NCBI RefSeq assembly: GCF_003351765.1
Contig: NZ_CP031229.1
Span: forward strand, 3,038,001-3,102,000
DNA: 64,000 bases
Reading direction: 5' to 3'
Source of the DNA: Ornithinimicrobium avium
GTDB taxonomy: Bacteria > Actinomycetota > Actinomycetes > Actinomycetales > Dermatophilaceae
The position numbers were made by a program, and so were the translations under genes. The notes beneath the pieces were generated by a model. It worked only from the letters and a program-made list of their open reading frames with translations. It was not told where the DNA came from and did no database searches. The first letter of the stretch is position 1. Each line of letters starts with the position of its first letter. Shown here piece after piece: positions 8,655 to 18,900 of this stretch.

Positions 8655-9095
8655 TTAGTTCTCGCTCTTGGGAATGGTGAAGGTGCCGATCTTGGTCGCC
8701 CCGTCGCTCTCGTACACACCAAGCACGAAGTCGCTGGCGTACCGCTCCTCCTGCCAGGCAAGCGCTTCCTGTGGAGACTTGAAGTCTGGCGGGTTCAGTT
8801 CGTCGGTGTAGACGTACCCTTCGGCGCCGGCGTCGGACACCACGAGAATCAGGTCTGGCTCCTCATCAGGCACGTTTGCCTGCGCGGCCGTCCCGTAGGT
8901 GAGCCCCTTCGCGTTGATTGCGTAGTCGGGGTTGGCGGGCTTCGGATACTGGTCGGCAGCGATGTTGTCCTCGACCGTGTCACTCGCAACGGTGCCCTCT
9001 GCCAACGCGACACCACCGTAGGCGCCACCGACGATGACCGCACCTGCCCCGAGAACGACTAGGGCGGCTCGCCTCGGCTTGGTTTTGATGCTCAT
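8655..9095 (-). CDS. Secreted or membrane-anchored protein, unknown function
   Basis: A 146-residue protein with a basic N terminus (MSIKTKPRR) and a hydrophobic stretch (AALVVLGAGAVIVGGAYGGV), so a signal peptide or single anchor is likely. The rest is soluble and acidic, ending GTFTIPKSEN. GAGG precedes the ATG at a good distance. It lies 13 bp after a second secreted-protein gene on the same strand, so the two are probably co-transcribed. I do not recognise the family. Confidence 0.6.
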   Translation of the reverse strand: MSIKTKPRRAALVVLGAGAVIVGGAYGGVALAEGTVASDTVEDNIAADQYPKPANPDYAINAKGLTYGTAAQANVPDEEPDLILVVSDAGAEGYVYTDELNPPDFKSPQEALAWQEERYASDFVLGVYESDGATKIGTFTIPKSEN

Positions 9096-9108
9096 CTCTG
9101 GACCTCTT

Positions 9109-9542
9109 TTAGTTCACCAGGACCACTGCCACGGTCCTGAAGGTGAATTGGTAGTTGTAACCGTTCCCGTTCCATCGGGCAGCCTTGCCCCCGCTGTAGT
9201 AGTGCTGGCCACTGGGGCACGTCGATGAGTTTGTCGGGCGCCATGCACCCCGGGAGACGGATGATGTCGCGTTGGAGCTGTACTGCATGCCAGTGGTGCG
9301 GCAAATCGCGTCACTGGACTGGCGTAGCACCCGGCCCTCGACGCCGAGCCACCCGGCAGGGGCAGTGCCCGATGTGACGTAGGTCTTGGCTGCACCTTGG
9401 CCTGGACTGTAATTGTCCAACCATGCTTGGTTCCGGAAGTTGTACCCGCCGTAACTGCCCATCGTGGATACAGTGGAGTAGTAGGTGGCCGCGAAAGCAA
9501 CCGAGCCGGAGGCAGAGCCAGTGCGAGCACGACTGCGGCCAT
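9109..9542 (-). pseudogene. Secreted protein gene with frameshift in the signal peptide
   Basis: The mature part is rich in Gly, Tyr and Ser with two Cys (AFAATYYSTVSTMGSYGGYN... to ...YNYQFTFRTVAVVLVN). Its frame runs upstream without a start codon, while a good signal-peptide start (MAAVVLALAL) lies in another frame at 9542. A one-base change near 9510 would join them into a normal secreted precursor of about 145 residues. The gene precedes the secreted-protein gene at 8655. The function is unknown; a bacteriocin-like role is possible but not shown. Confidence 0.45.
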
Positions 9543-9689
9543 CGTCCTCGACCGGTACCTCAGGCGCCCCCCGGGGCCAGGCTTCGCCGCTTCAGGTGCT
9601 CGTGGGAAAGCCATCTGTCAGCCCTTCGTCGTCAACAGGCCTAAATGCCAGATTAGATCACCTCGGCCGATCGGACAAGGGTGCGACGA

Positions 9690-11139
9690 GACTCACCTGA
9701 AGTGCCCGCGAACGTGGTCCGGTGCCTCAACTAGGAACTGCCCGCGAAACGGGTGGGTGCACCCTGGAACATGGACGGTGGGCTGTCGGTGAGGTCGCGC
9801 GCGGAGATCACGAGCAGGTACGCCAAGGCGTGCGGGCGAGCAAGAAGGACCGGGGCCGGATCCTGGGCGAGGTGGTCGCAGTGACCGGCTGGTCCCGCGA
9901 CAACGCCCGGCGCCGGTTGACCGAGGCCGCGAAGACGCCACCGGGCGCGGGTCGCCAGGTCGCGGCCCGCCCCCGCACGCCGCGGGGTCCGAAGTACTCC
10001 TACAACGCGACCAAGGTCCTGCAGAAGGTCTGGGCGGCCTCGGGCGGGCAGTGCGGCAAGTACCTGGCCGCCTCGATGCAGCTCCAGCTCGACGCCCTGG
10101 AGCACCACGGCGAGCTGTGCCTCGAAGGTCCCGGGATGTTGGACCCCGAGGGCAGGTACAGCACCGGGGTGCGGGCCGAGCTGCTGGCCGTGTCCGCAGC
10201 CACGATCGAGGAGGTACCTGGCACCGGCCAGGGCCACCGACCAGGTGCGCGGCATCTCCACCACCAAGCCCTCGCCGTTGCTGCGCACCTCGATCACCGT
10301 GCGCAGGGCCGGCGACGAGGTCGAGGCCGAGCCGGGGTTCTTCGAGTGCGACACCGTCGCGCACTGCGGCCCCACGACCAAGGGCGAGTACGCCCGCACC
10401 CTCAACCTGACCTGCGTGCACACCGGGTGGGTGTTCACGGCCACGGTCCGCAACAACGCCCACATCCACATCCTGGGCGCGCTGCAGGCCGGCGTGGACC
10501 ACATCCCCTTCAAGGTCAGCGGCCTGGACTTCGACAACGGCAGCGAGTTCCTCAATCACGCCGTCGTCAACTGGGCCGCCGACCTGGACGTGTACTTCAC
10601 CCGCGGGCGGCCCTACAAGAAGAACGACCAGGCCGCCATCGAGTCCAAGAACAACCACCTGGTCCGCAGGTACGCCTTCTACTACCGCTACGACACGGCC
10701 GAGGAACGCGCCGTGCTGGCCCGTCTGTGGCCGCTGGTCAACGACCGGATGAACTACCTGACCCCGACCAAGAAGCCGGCCGGCTACGGCACCGACCGCC
10801 ACGGACGGCGCACCCGCCTGTACGACCAGCCCCGCACGCCCCTGCAGCGGCTCCTGGCCGCGGGCGTCCTGTCCACGACCCAGCAGGCCGAGCTGACCGC
10901 CTACCGCGACTCGCTCAACCCCGCCCAGATCGGCCGCCGGATCGCCGACCTGCAGACCCGACTGATCGTGCACGCCAAGGCCAAGACCGAACAGCTCTAC
11001 CTCGCCAGCATCCCCTCCGCACTACCCGACGTGCGCAAGGGCGTACGCGTCCAGGCCAAGCCCCATCAGCCACCCGTTTCGCGGGCAGTTCCTAGTTGAG
11101 GCACGGGCACCGTTTCGCGGGCACCTTGACATGAGGCAC
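9690..11139 (+). mobile_element. Insertion sequence with rve-type transposase
   Basis: Perfect 35-bp inverted repeats lie at 9722-9756 (GTGCCTCAACTAGGAACTGC...) and 11070-11104. Both ends continue outward into a further imperfect repeat containing TGCCCGCGAA, so the true ends are near 9690 and 11139. Nested subterminal repeats of this kind may be transposase sites. One transposase gene fills the interior. The family was not determined. It sits in the cargo region of E1. Confidence 0.75.
9771..11099 (+). pseudogene. DDE (rve) transposase with two frameshifts
   Basis: The N terminus (LSVRSRAEITSRYAKA) is in one frame from 9771, the middle (RASKKDRGRILGEVV... to ...AELLAVSAATIE) in another from about 9823, and the catalytic part returns to the first frame after about 10211 (RYLAPARATDQVRGIST). 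Catalytic acidic residues are visible as FFECDTVAH, LDFDNGSEF and AIESKNNHLVRR. The second shift fits one extra G in GAGGAGG at 10208-10214. Programmed shifting is unlikely because no slippery heptamer is present. The protein should be inactive unless these are sequencing errors. Confidence 0.7.
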
Positions 11140-11324
11140 TACGGTCTGCTGCGTCTGTTGACCCTCGTCTGCGCCTGCGCGGCCCGGACTCTTGGAGGCC
11201 GTCGATGAACGTTGCGTCGTCGTACTCGACCGACACTAGCTCGGGCCGGGCTCGAGATGGTCTGAGATTGCACCGGACGGTTGTTTGGAGATGCTGATCA
11301 GGTTGAGGAGCCAAGTCTCGGGTG

Positions 11325-11651
11325 TCAGGTCGCCGCTCGGTGGTGCCCGTCCAGTTCCCAGATGATGTGGCCGGCCCTGGGTGGGTCCTCTCTGTCGAGG
11401 GCGAGGGTGTGGCGGATCTGTCGGCGGACGATCGGGTCGACGAGGCGCTGGTCGTGGGGGAGCCCGCGCAGCGTCTGGTAGGTGGCGCGCGTGGAGGGGA
11501 GTAGCTGGGCCAGGAGGTCGGGGTTGGTGATGCCGTAGCCGCTGTCCATGAAAGCCGCAGCGGTCGAGGACAGCGCCTGCGCCGGCAAGTCCTCCTCGGC
11601 AAGGCGCAGGGCGACCGCCCGGGTGACGGGCGCGGAGTGGTCCCAGCGCAC
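11325..11651 (-). CDS. Hypothetical protein downstream of tniQ
   Basis: A 108-residue frame starting at GTG (VRWDHSAPVTRAVALRLAEE...) and ending LDGHHRAAT. It is in the same frame as the end of tniQ, and the reading frame stays open from the tniQ stop codon at 11727 down to it, so it may be the tail of a longer ancestral TniQ or a separate small gene. The composition is protein-like, and the interval between it and tniQ also reads as plausible protein. No family was recognised. From 11105 to 11324 nothing is seen. Confidence 0.4.
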   Translation of the reverse strand: MRWDHSAPVTRAVALRLAEEDLPAQALSSTAAAFMDSGYGITNPDLLAQLLPSTRATYQTLRGLPHDQRLVDPIVRRQIRHTLALDREDPPRAGHIIWELDGHHRAAT

Positions 11652-11726
11652 GGACCGTGGCAGCTCGGGCGCTGACCCGGTGTCATCTCGTGTCGGTTCA
11701 GGTGTCGGCTTGGGAGCCTGGCTGCT

Positions 11727-13506
11727 TCAAGGAGGTCGCCACGTCAACGGTTCGTCCGGGTTGTGCCCGGTCGCCTCGGCCACACCGGTGGCGACCACGG
11801 CCAGGAATCGGGCCAGGTAGGGGTCTGCGGTCGGGTCGGTGTCGGCGCCCTCGTCGTCGCGGTGGTACAGGTCGGGGTTGAGCAGGGTTCCTTCGGTGGG
11901 TGCGGCCAGTCGTAGGTCACCGCCGGTGTAGACGGACCAGAACAGCTCGACCAGGGCGCCGGTGCTGACCCAGCCGTGGCACGGGCCGAGGAGGCCGCGG
12001 GTGTGGTTCACCGCTGCGACGAGCAGGTCCTGGTCGGCGGCAATCCACCGTCGGGCCTGGTAGTCGATCGGCGGGAAAGTAGCCTCCAGGAGGGTCGCGA
12101 CCTCGTCCAGACGGCGCAGCACGGCCGGCCAGGCGCCGGTACGGCGCAGGTGCCGGACCAGGTTCGGTGGGTGGACCGCGAACGAGGCTGGCAGGCCGAG
12201 GTCGATCGCGATCAGTCGCCAGGGCCGGGTGCTGCCGACCTTGGCCAGCAGCATGCTGGCGGCGGCCCGGTCCCGGTAGTCGCTGTCGCGGATCCACGGG
12301 TTGAGGGTGCCGGGCCAGAGCAGCTGCGGAATCCACGCCAGTCGCGCCTGTTCCGGCGCTGGTGTGGGCGCACCGTGCTCGGTAGGGAAGGGGTAGCAGG
12401 GGTGGCCACTGCCGGTGCGGAAGACCAGTTGGCTGCTGGCGGGCAGGTGTTCTCTCAGGGACGTGAGGCGGACCGCGGCCAGCAGGGGGTTGCGGCGACG
12501 TTTGGTCAGGACGTGGTCGGGGCCGATCGGGGTGACCCGGCCGGCCGGGTGGAGCAGCCCGTGCCGGTCGGCGACCTCTCCAGCGGCGGCCGGGTCCGGT
12601 TGTTGGATCACTGCTCGTGCCAACCGGATCGCGTCCAGCAGGTCGCGGGCGGCGCGGCCGGGACGGGTCAGGTGCTTGACGTCGCCGAGTCGTTCGACGA
12701 CGAGCTCGAGGGCGGCGTCGAACAGGTCCGCGTGGGACACCTCGAAGCCGCAGGCACCGATCACGTGGGCCGGGTCGTCGTCGGCTTGCCGGGCCAGGGC
12801 GTGCAGCCATAGCTGCAGGTTCGCCATGTCCTGGTCGACCGGCGGAGCAGGAGTCTGGCGCAGGTCCTGCCCGCAGACCTGGTATCGGGTCCGTGGGGTT
12901 GTGCTGTCCGGACGCGGGTTCGCTGCAGACCCAGGGGGCAGTGTCGTGGGTCATCCACGCCGAGCTGGTGAACCGTGCGCGTCGGCACGCCGGGCAGCGG
13001 CGGACCAGCAGTTGTCGGTGCGTGGTGCAGACCAGGTTCAGTGGGGCCGTCCAGGCCTGCAGCCAGACCCCGCCGGAGTCGGCGAGGCAGGAGGGGCAGA
13101 AACGGGTCCGGTCCGGGGCGACCTCGCCCCGTCCGTGATAGGTGCCCAGGTACCGGGTCACCTGGGAGGACAGCGCATCATCGCCGCCGTCGGTGCCCGG
13201 CGGTAGGGAGTCGAGCCCCGCCGCGATGGCCAGGATCTGGGCGTGTGGGGACAGGTGCGCCTCGACGCGGGAGGCCGGGCCGGCGACGACCGGCACGGCG
13301 AGCTCGGTCAGGAGACCGGAGACCGGCAGTCGGTACCTGTGAGCCAACCGGGCCAGCCACGACCCCAGCTGTTCCCCGGCGGCCGGAGGCACGGTCAGCG
13401 GGAGCCGGGTGATGTCGTACCCGCCGGGCACCAGCCGCGCCCGGACACCCCCGGTGACTGCCCGGGGGAGGGGTTCAGGCGCTGTGGCTGAGACGTTCGG
13501 CGGCAT
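11727..13506 (-). pseudogene. tniQ: TniQ family target-selection protein, frameshifted
   Basis: TniQ/TnsD proteins choose the insertion site in Tn7-like elements. The N-terminal half (from the ATG at 13506) carries the TniQ zinc-binding pattern FCPSCLADSGGVWLQAW, VCTTHRQLLVRRCPACRR and WVC. The rest, from RYQVCGQDLRQTPAPPVDQD to TGHNPDEPLTWRPP, is in the +1 frame. The shift must lie between about 12900 and 12935. Joined, the protein would have about 590 residues. The gene overlaps the tnsC end by 32 bp. If real, the shift abolishes the C-terminal half; a single-base assembly error is the alternative. Confidence 0.78.
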
Positions 13507-14542
13507 TGTCGATCCGGACCGAGGACAGCACGTCGGCGTCGAGCACCTCGGTCCCGGTGGTGATGGCTCGTGCGCAGGCACCGTCGAGCAAGGCCGTCAG
13601 TGACCCGATACGGCCCTGGGTGCGTCGATGCAGTAGGTCGGCGTGGTCGGTCAGCATCCCTGGCCGGGCCCGGGCCAGCTTGTAGTGCGGTTCCAGGGTG
13701 GCCAGCAGCGTGGCCCAGGCGCGGGCACCGGCGTCGGTGCCGGTCGTGAAGGGCACGACCGGGCAGCGGGTGGCCCGTCGGCTGGTCTGGGCCAGGACGG
13801 CCTGGTCGCCGTGCAGGCCCTCGTCGAAGAAGCGGCGTTCACGCAGCCCGACCCCGACGTAGATGAACGTGACCGGTAGCTCGTTGGCCAGGCCCTTGAG
13901 GTGGTTGGACACCTCGGTGCCATGGCGCCCGGCGAAGTCGACGAAGTGCAGCTCGTCGATGACGATCAGGCGGGTGTCGCAGCTGGCGACGCAGTCGATG
14001 GCCAGTGCGGTCAGCTCGGTGCGTGACCCGCGCCGGGCCGCCGGGTGGCCGTAGAACTCCAACAGCTTCTGGTTCAGACCCTTGAGGGTGATGCCCTCGT
14101 TCAGCGGCACGAACGCCACCGGCAGCCGCTGATTCCCCTCAGCCGTGGTGTGCCCGTAGCGGCGGTAGATCCGCCGGTGGAAGTCGCGCGCGTACCTCGT
14201 CGCGATCGTGGTCTTGCCCAGGTACGGTTCGGCGTCGATGACCACCGACCCGCGCAGCTTGTCCGCGTCGCGCCGGTTGGAGGCCATCACCTCATCGATC
14301 ACCTGGTAGGCCGAGGCGAGCTGCTGGGTACGCACCGTCGGTGGGTTGGCGTTCCACACGATCCGGGCCTCACCGTAGTCCTCCGCCTCCTCCGGGCCCA
14401 GGTCGGCCATCTCAGCGATGGTCAAGGTCGGGAAGTCCGGGCGCGGTGCCGCGTTCACGAACGCGTCCCACCCGACCTTGCGGGACAGCTGGAACAGGGC
14501 CGTGTCGTGCACGGCCAGCCACCGGGCCCACGGGTTGCTCAT
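13475..14542 (-). CDS. tnsC: TnsC/TniB-like AAA+ transposition ATPase
   Basis: ATP-dependent regulator that links target selection (TniQ) to the transposase. The 355-residue protein has a Walker A variant AEPYLGKT (residues 104-111), Walker B RLIVIDELHF (191-200) and the motif EVSNHLKGLANELPVTFIYVG typical of TniB-type proteins. The start overlaps the tnsB stop by 4 bp (ATGA), and the end overlaps tniQ. It is the only transposition gene in the array that looks complete. Confidence 0.88.
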   Translation of the reverse strand: MSNPWARWLAVHDTALFQLSRKVGWDAFVNAAPRPDFPTLTIAEMADLGPEEAEDYGEARIVWNANPPTVRTQQLASAYQVIDEVMASNRRDADKLRGSVVIDAEPYLGKTTIATRYARDFHRRIYRRYGHTTAEGNQRLPVAFVPLNEGITLKGLNQKLLEFYGHPAARRGSRTELTALAIDCVASCDTRLIVIDELHFVDFAGRHGTEVSNHLKGLANELPVTFIYVGVGLRERRFFDEGLHGDQAVLAQTSRRATRCPVVPFTTGTDAGARAWATLLATLEPHYKLARARPGMLTDHADLLHRRTQGRIGSLTALLDGACARAITTGTEVLDADVLSSVRIDNAAERLSHSA

Positions 14543-15486
14543 TCGTCGAACACTTCCAGCACCTCGCTGTCCGGGTGCTCGGCGTAGTACCGCTCGAACA
14601 CGTCCAGGTCATCCGCGTGCTGCGGCGGCGCGGCCTCGCGGGCCTGACGGGCCGTCAGCAGGTCGATCACTCCGGGCAGGGAGGCGTGGTCGGTCACCTC
14701 GTCGTCATCGAACACGTGGCTGCTGGGCTGGGTGGCCAGCCGGATCGCAAGGTTGCGTTCTCGGCGGCCCATCACCTCCTCCCGGCTCCACCGGGCCAGG
14801 AGGTCTTCTACGGCCTGCTGCGGGTCGACGTGCCGGTGCTCGGCGATGCTGATGCGGCGGGTGTAGTCGGCTGCGTCCTTGCTGAACGGGGTGTTGATCC
14901 CCGCGGCCAGCCGCCACTCCAGGCGGTGCCACCTCTTGTCGGCCGGGTCCTGGAAGTAGACGGCCCGCACGTCGTCGGCATCGACCAGGATCGGCCACTT
15001 CCCGGCGTGGGCGCCCCCGTAGTCCGATCTCCTGGCCCGGTAGGTGTTCAGGCCCGGACCGTCGTACCGGCGCCCGTCGATGTCGACCCCGTAGTGATGG
15101 ATCTTGCGCCACTGGACCTCCATCAGCTCATACCGCAGATCCTCGGCCGCCGGGAGCCGCAGCAGGCCGGAGAACTCGATCCCCCGGTTGAACATCTCCT
15201 GCGGGGACAGGTCGACCTTCGGCAGCAACGGGTCCCGCAATCCCCGGTGCGCGCGGAGGTGGTAGACGTCGCCGACCCACTCCCTGATCAGGTCCTCCAG
15301 CTCGGTGACGTAGTAGAACGCGCCCTTCTCGACGTCCTTGCCCCGGGAGGCGATGTTCGGTCCCTTGTAGGCGGACAGCTTGTCCAGCAGGGACAGCCGC
15401 AGGCTCTTGAAGAACCGCTCGAGCGCCGGTTTGTCGGTCGGTTTGTCCGGGATTGCCGGCTGCACCGAGATCCCAGCCGGCGGCAT
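14539..15486 (-). pseudogene. tnsB: TnsB-like (Mu-type) transposase, 5' truncated
   Basis: Only the C-terminal 315 residues remain. The fragment begins just before the third catalytic acidic residue of the DDE core (PTDKPALERFF, E23 of the fragment) and continues through the Mu-type beta-barrel and tail. The two catalytic aspartates and the DNA-binding domains are lost. The break coincides with the start of an IS3 transposase fragment at about 15487-15505. TnsB cuts and joins the 3' ends, so E1 cannot move without help. Confidence 0.83.
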
Positions 15487-15699
15487 ACTCCCATCGTGTG
15501 CTCGGAATCATTCAACGCCACCCTGAAGCGCGAGGTCCTCCAGGACGCCGCCTGTTGGCCCGACGAGGCCACCTGTCGTCGCCAGGTCTTCCGCTGGGCT
15601 GTGCGCTACAACACCCGACGCCGACACTCCTGGTGCGGCTACCTGTCCCCGTCCACCTACGAGGCCCGCTGGGCCGCTACACTGCCAACCGCTGCGTAA
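15487..15699 (+). pseudogene. IS3-family transposase, C-terminal fragment
   Basis: The last 65 residues or so of an IS3 orfB remain: ESFNATLKREVLQDAACW, including the catalytic E, then YNTRRRHSWCGYLSPSTYEA, ending at TAA. The sequence after the stop (GTGTCCAAGTTCCGGGG) looks like an IS3 terminus. The 5' part is missing and abuts the broken tnsB, so a single deletion or recombination removed both 5' ends. The following 214 bp up to the permease stop contain no recognisable gene. Confidence 0.8.
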
Positions 15700-15913
15700 T
15701 CAACCCCCGTGTCCAAGTTCCGGGGGGAGGGCCCGACGTGGGTCGGCCCACCTTGGCTCAGTCTCATCTTCTTGTCCATTTCCAGGTTGTAGCTGCGCAC
15801 AGGCCGGTCAGCCCTGCTGAGCCTGGGTTGACCGTCCCGGGATGTCCGCAACCTTCCGCGCTCGGGGTCTGCTGCGACTGAATGCGTTCTCGCCTGGCCA
15901 GGTTGGGTTGCGG

Positions 15914-18193
15914 TTATTCGCCGGGCAGCTCGTTCAATCGGGCTGATTTCGGGATAGCTAGGGCGGCGGTGGCACCTGCTGCGGTCGCGAGAATCATGGC
16001 GGGAACGAGTGGCCACAATCCGATCAGGCCTGTCCCCGTGGGACTGCTCAGGGTGTAGAGCAGACTGCTGGCGCAGGAGATGCCTACGAGCAGTGCAAGA
16101 GCCGTGACAAGAGCCATCGGGGCGCTCACGGATAGGCACACCGCTGCGCGGAGCGTGCGCGTCGGTGTTCCCATCGCCTGCAGCACTGCCGTGCTGGTGG
16201 ATCTCCTCGCGATCCCGGTGAGCGCGGACGCGAACAATGCTGCTGCGGCGGTGAGGAAGGTCCCGATAGCCCCCCACAACATGATGCTGTAGTACTGGCG
16301 CAGTTGCCCGTCGTAGCCCTCCTGCGAAGTGGCTCGGGTCGCGATCTGTGCGGTGGGGTCCGTCGTGAGTGCGGCGGTGCGAATATGTGCGAGAGCCTGG
16401 GGGTCGGTGGTCCGAACCAGTACGAGAGTAGGCCGGAAGTGGGACACGTCCAGCCCTGCCCGGGCGGGGTCGATGATCAGGTGTGGTCTGTCTGTCGCGG
16501 CGATCGCGGTACGCAGTTCGGGCGTGGCAGCCGGTACGGGGAGCGATTCGGCTTCGTTCGGGTCTGGCGCTGCGGTCAGCGACCGAAGGGTTGCAGGGGC
16601 CAGGCCGGTGACCTGCAGGGCCGGATCCTGCAATGCGGCTTCTGCTGCGGAGGTGGTCCAGGCAGCCGAGGAGTCGCCGCAGTCAAGCTCGGCCAACTCA
16701 GCGGCGGTGGCGATCTGGCGGCAGTCTCCGATCCATGTTGTTAATGGGTGCTGACCAGTTTGGACGGTGCCTTCGATCACGGGAGCTGCGGCTTGGACTC
16801 CTGTGATCTGGCGGAGATCATCGACCAAGGCGGACACCTGGTCGGCGGACGCGGCACGGGCCTCGATCGTGATTGTTCCCGGGGCTTGCTGGATGACGGG
16901 GTCAGGAACGGCGGCCACCGCGGTGGGGTTGAGCATGACGAACACTGTGGCGACGAAGACGGCCAGCGAGGCGGCCGCGACGCCTCTGGCGGTACTCCAG
17001 GGGGCGGCCTCCAACCACCCGCCGGAGAGAACCAGTGCGGGGCGGCGCGAAGCGAGCATCCACTGGCCAGTCCTGCGGACCAGCCACGGGAGCACCAGCA
17101 CCAGGCCCGCTCCACCGAGCGCCATGAGCAAGAGGGTCTGCCGTGTGCCGGTGAAGATCCCGACCCAGCCCAGCGTCAATGCACTGGCGAAGAGCAGGAC
17201 CCCGACCGCGGCGGGCCGTCCCGATCGGGTCTGCTCCCGGGCGGTGATTGTTGAGACCAGCGGTTGGTGTACTGCCGAGCGTGCGGTGCGCAGCCCAATC
17301 CCGACGACGATCAGAGGTAAGCCCACGGCGATCATCAACACAAGGGGCCATGCCGGGGCAAGGTCCCTGGAAAACGGGGCAGGTTCCCCGACCAGCAGGC
17401 CCGCTAAGGCTGGCCGCAACACGAAGAAGGTCGCGCCGCCCACGAGGATCCCAAGGCTGCTGGCTATCAGCGCCTCACCAGCGACGATCCTGCGGATGAT
17501 CGCGGCGGGTGCGCCGGCGATGACGAGGTTGGCCATGCGCCTCCGGTGTGCTTGAGTCAACGCTGAGGTGGCCGTGTAGGCGAGCAACAGCGGTGGCACC
17601 AGCAGTGCCACACCGGCCAGAGACAGCAGCAGGGTCAGCGTCGTCGACGAGACGGCTGCCGCCTCGGCAGACAGTTCCGTGATCGGGACAGCGACCGGGT
17701 CGAGTTGTTGCTCTGTATCACCGCGGACTGCCATCAGGTGGTTCGGCCCCAAGAGGGATTCAGCGGTGATCCCACCGACGACCCTTCCGTACCTTCGTGA
17801 AACCTCCGGGTGCTGCGCCAGCGCATCCTGCAGTGCTGGTGAGATCAGCGTTTCGCCGGGCGCGGGAAACTCGGGTATCCCGGCGGGGGGAGCCACTCCC
17901 TCGCCATGCGTGGCCACGTTGACCACGGTCACCCGCTGATCTGCGATGTAGTCCACCACCGGGTAGACATAGATGTAGTCGGCAGTTGTCTCCGGGTCGG
18001 CCTGTGCCGTCCAGTCCCGCGGAAACTGTGTCCACGCCAACCGGTCTTCTTGGCTCTGAAAAGCTGCCGGGACGCTGGCCATCGCCAGCAGCACCACGGC
18101 AGCCAATGCGGTTGTGGCGACCAGGACCGCGGTTAACGCCCACTGCACGGGCCCGGCGCCCCGCCACAGCCGCCCCACGAGCCAGAACGTCAC
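15914..18193 (-). CDS. FtsX-like ABC transporter permease
   Basis: A 759-residue membrane protein with an N-terminal helix (QWALTAVLVATTALAAVVLL), a large extracytoplasmic domain, and two FtsX/MacB-type blocks of three helices. The last ends LIGLWPLVPAMILATAAGAT. A GTG start overlaps the ATPase stop by 4 bp, so both are translated together. MacB-like systems move peptides or lipoproteins or act mechanically on the envelope; the substrate here is unknown. The adjacent secreted protein (18866-19318) is the best candidate partner. A related permease fragment lies in E4. Confidence 0.82.
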   Translation of the reverse strand: MTFWLVGRLWRGAGPVQWALTAVLVATTALAAVVLLAMASVPAAFQSQEDRLAWTQFPRDWTAQADPETTADYIYVYPVVDYIADQRVTVVNVATHGEGVAPPAGIPEFPAPGETLISPALQDALAQHPEVSRRYGRVVGGITAESLLGPNHLMAVRGDTEQQLDPVAVPITELSAEAAAVSSTTLTLLLSLAGVALLVPPLLLAYTATSALTQAHRRRMANLVIAGAPAAIIRRIVAGEALIASSLGILVGGATFFVLRPALAGLLVGEPAPFSRDLAPAWPLVLMIAVGLPLIVVGIGLRTARSAVHQPLVSTITAREQTRSGRPAAVGVLLFASALTLGWVGIFTGTRQTLLLMALGGAGLVLVLPWLVRRTGQWMLASRRPALVLSGGWLEAAPWSTARGVAAASLAVFVATVFVMLNPTAVAAVPDPVIQQAPGTITIEARAASADQVSALVDDLRQITGVQAAAPVIEGTVQTGQHPLTTWIGDCRQIATAAELAELDCGDSSAAWTTSAAEAALQDPALQVTGLAPATLRSLTAAPDPNEAESLPVPAATPELRTAIAATDRPHLIIDPARAGLDVSHFRPTLVLVRTTDPQALAHIRTAALTTDPTAQIATRATSQEGYDGQLRQYYSIMLWGAIGTFLTAAAALFASALTGIARRSTSTAVLQAMGTPTRTLRAAVCLSVSAPMALVTALALLVGISCASSLLYTLSSPTGTGLIGLWPLVPAMILATAAGATAALAIPKSARLNELPGE

Positions 18194-18900
18194 GGTCTGA
18201 GGCTCTCGGTAGCCAGCGTGCCATCATGCAGGTACAACTGCCGGTCCGCACGTCGGGCCACGCCCTCATCATGGGTGACCAGCACCAAGGAGGCACCGGC
18301 CTGCTGGGTGGAGCGGCACAACAGGTCCAGCACGTCCTGGGACGTGCGCGAGTCCAGGGAACCGGTCGGCTCATCCGCCAACACAACCAGCGGCTCGTTC
18401 ACCAAGGCTCGGGCCACTGCCACCCGCTGTCGCTGCCCTCCAGAGAGCTGATGCGGATATCGGCTGACCATCTCGCCCAACCCCAACTCACCGAGTATGG
18501 CTCGAGCCTGCTCCGTCGCGCGGTGACGGCGTGCGCCTCCCAAAAGCAATGGCAACGCCACGTTGTCACCCGCAGTCAACTCAGCAACGAGTTGACCGAA
18601 CTGGAAGATGAGGCCCACGTTCTCGCGACGAAACGTCGTGCGCGCATCCGCGTCCAACTGATAGACCGCGGTTCCCTCAACGATCACCTCGCCCGCGGTC
18701 GGAGGGAGCAGTCCAGCCAGGGTCAGCAGTAGCGTTGACTTCCCAGATCCGCTGGCCCCACTGACGCTGACGATCTCTCGCCCGCGGATTTCTAGGTCGA
18801 GCCCGCACAGGACGGGAGTCCCGTCATACCCTGCGTGCAATCCGCTGCACCGGACCGCAATACCGTCAGTTGGGCTCTGCCTCAGGCTCGTCCACCTCAC
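18190..18900 (-). CDS. ABC transporter ATP-binding protein (MacB/LolD type)
   Basis: Energises the permease encoded next. It has Walker A GASGSGKST, Q-loop FQFGQL, signature LSGGQRQRV, Walker B VVLADEPTG and H-loop THD, in normal order and spacing for a protein of about 236 residues. I chose the GTG at 18900 because it gives the usual length. It overlaps the end of the upstream secreted-protein gene by 35 bp, implying coupled translation. The longer in-frame upstream extension lacks family similarity. Confidence 0.85.
   Translation of the reverse strand: MRWTSLRQSPTDGIAVRCSGLHAGYDGTPVLCGLDLEIRGREIVSVSGASGSGKSTLLLTLAGLLPPTAGEVIVEGTAVYQLDADARTTFRRENVGLIFQFGQLVAELTAGDNVALPLLLGGARRHRATEQARAILGELGLGEMVSRYPHQLSGGQRQRVAVARALVNEPLVVLADEPTGSLDSRTSQDVLDLLCRSTQQAGASLVLVTHDEGVARRADRQLYLHDGTLATESLRP

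Noticed and set aside
8634..8660. TGTAGG motif inside E1 that could be another element end
   Set aside because: Similarity to the conserved ends stops after six bases, and no inner blocks follow.
15740..15790. Partial match to the E1 right-end repeats (AGATGAGAC, then CCAA...GGCC)
   Set aside because: Too short and without a CCTACA terminus or repeats; it could be chance.
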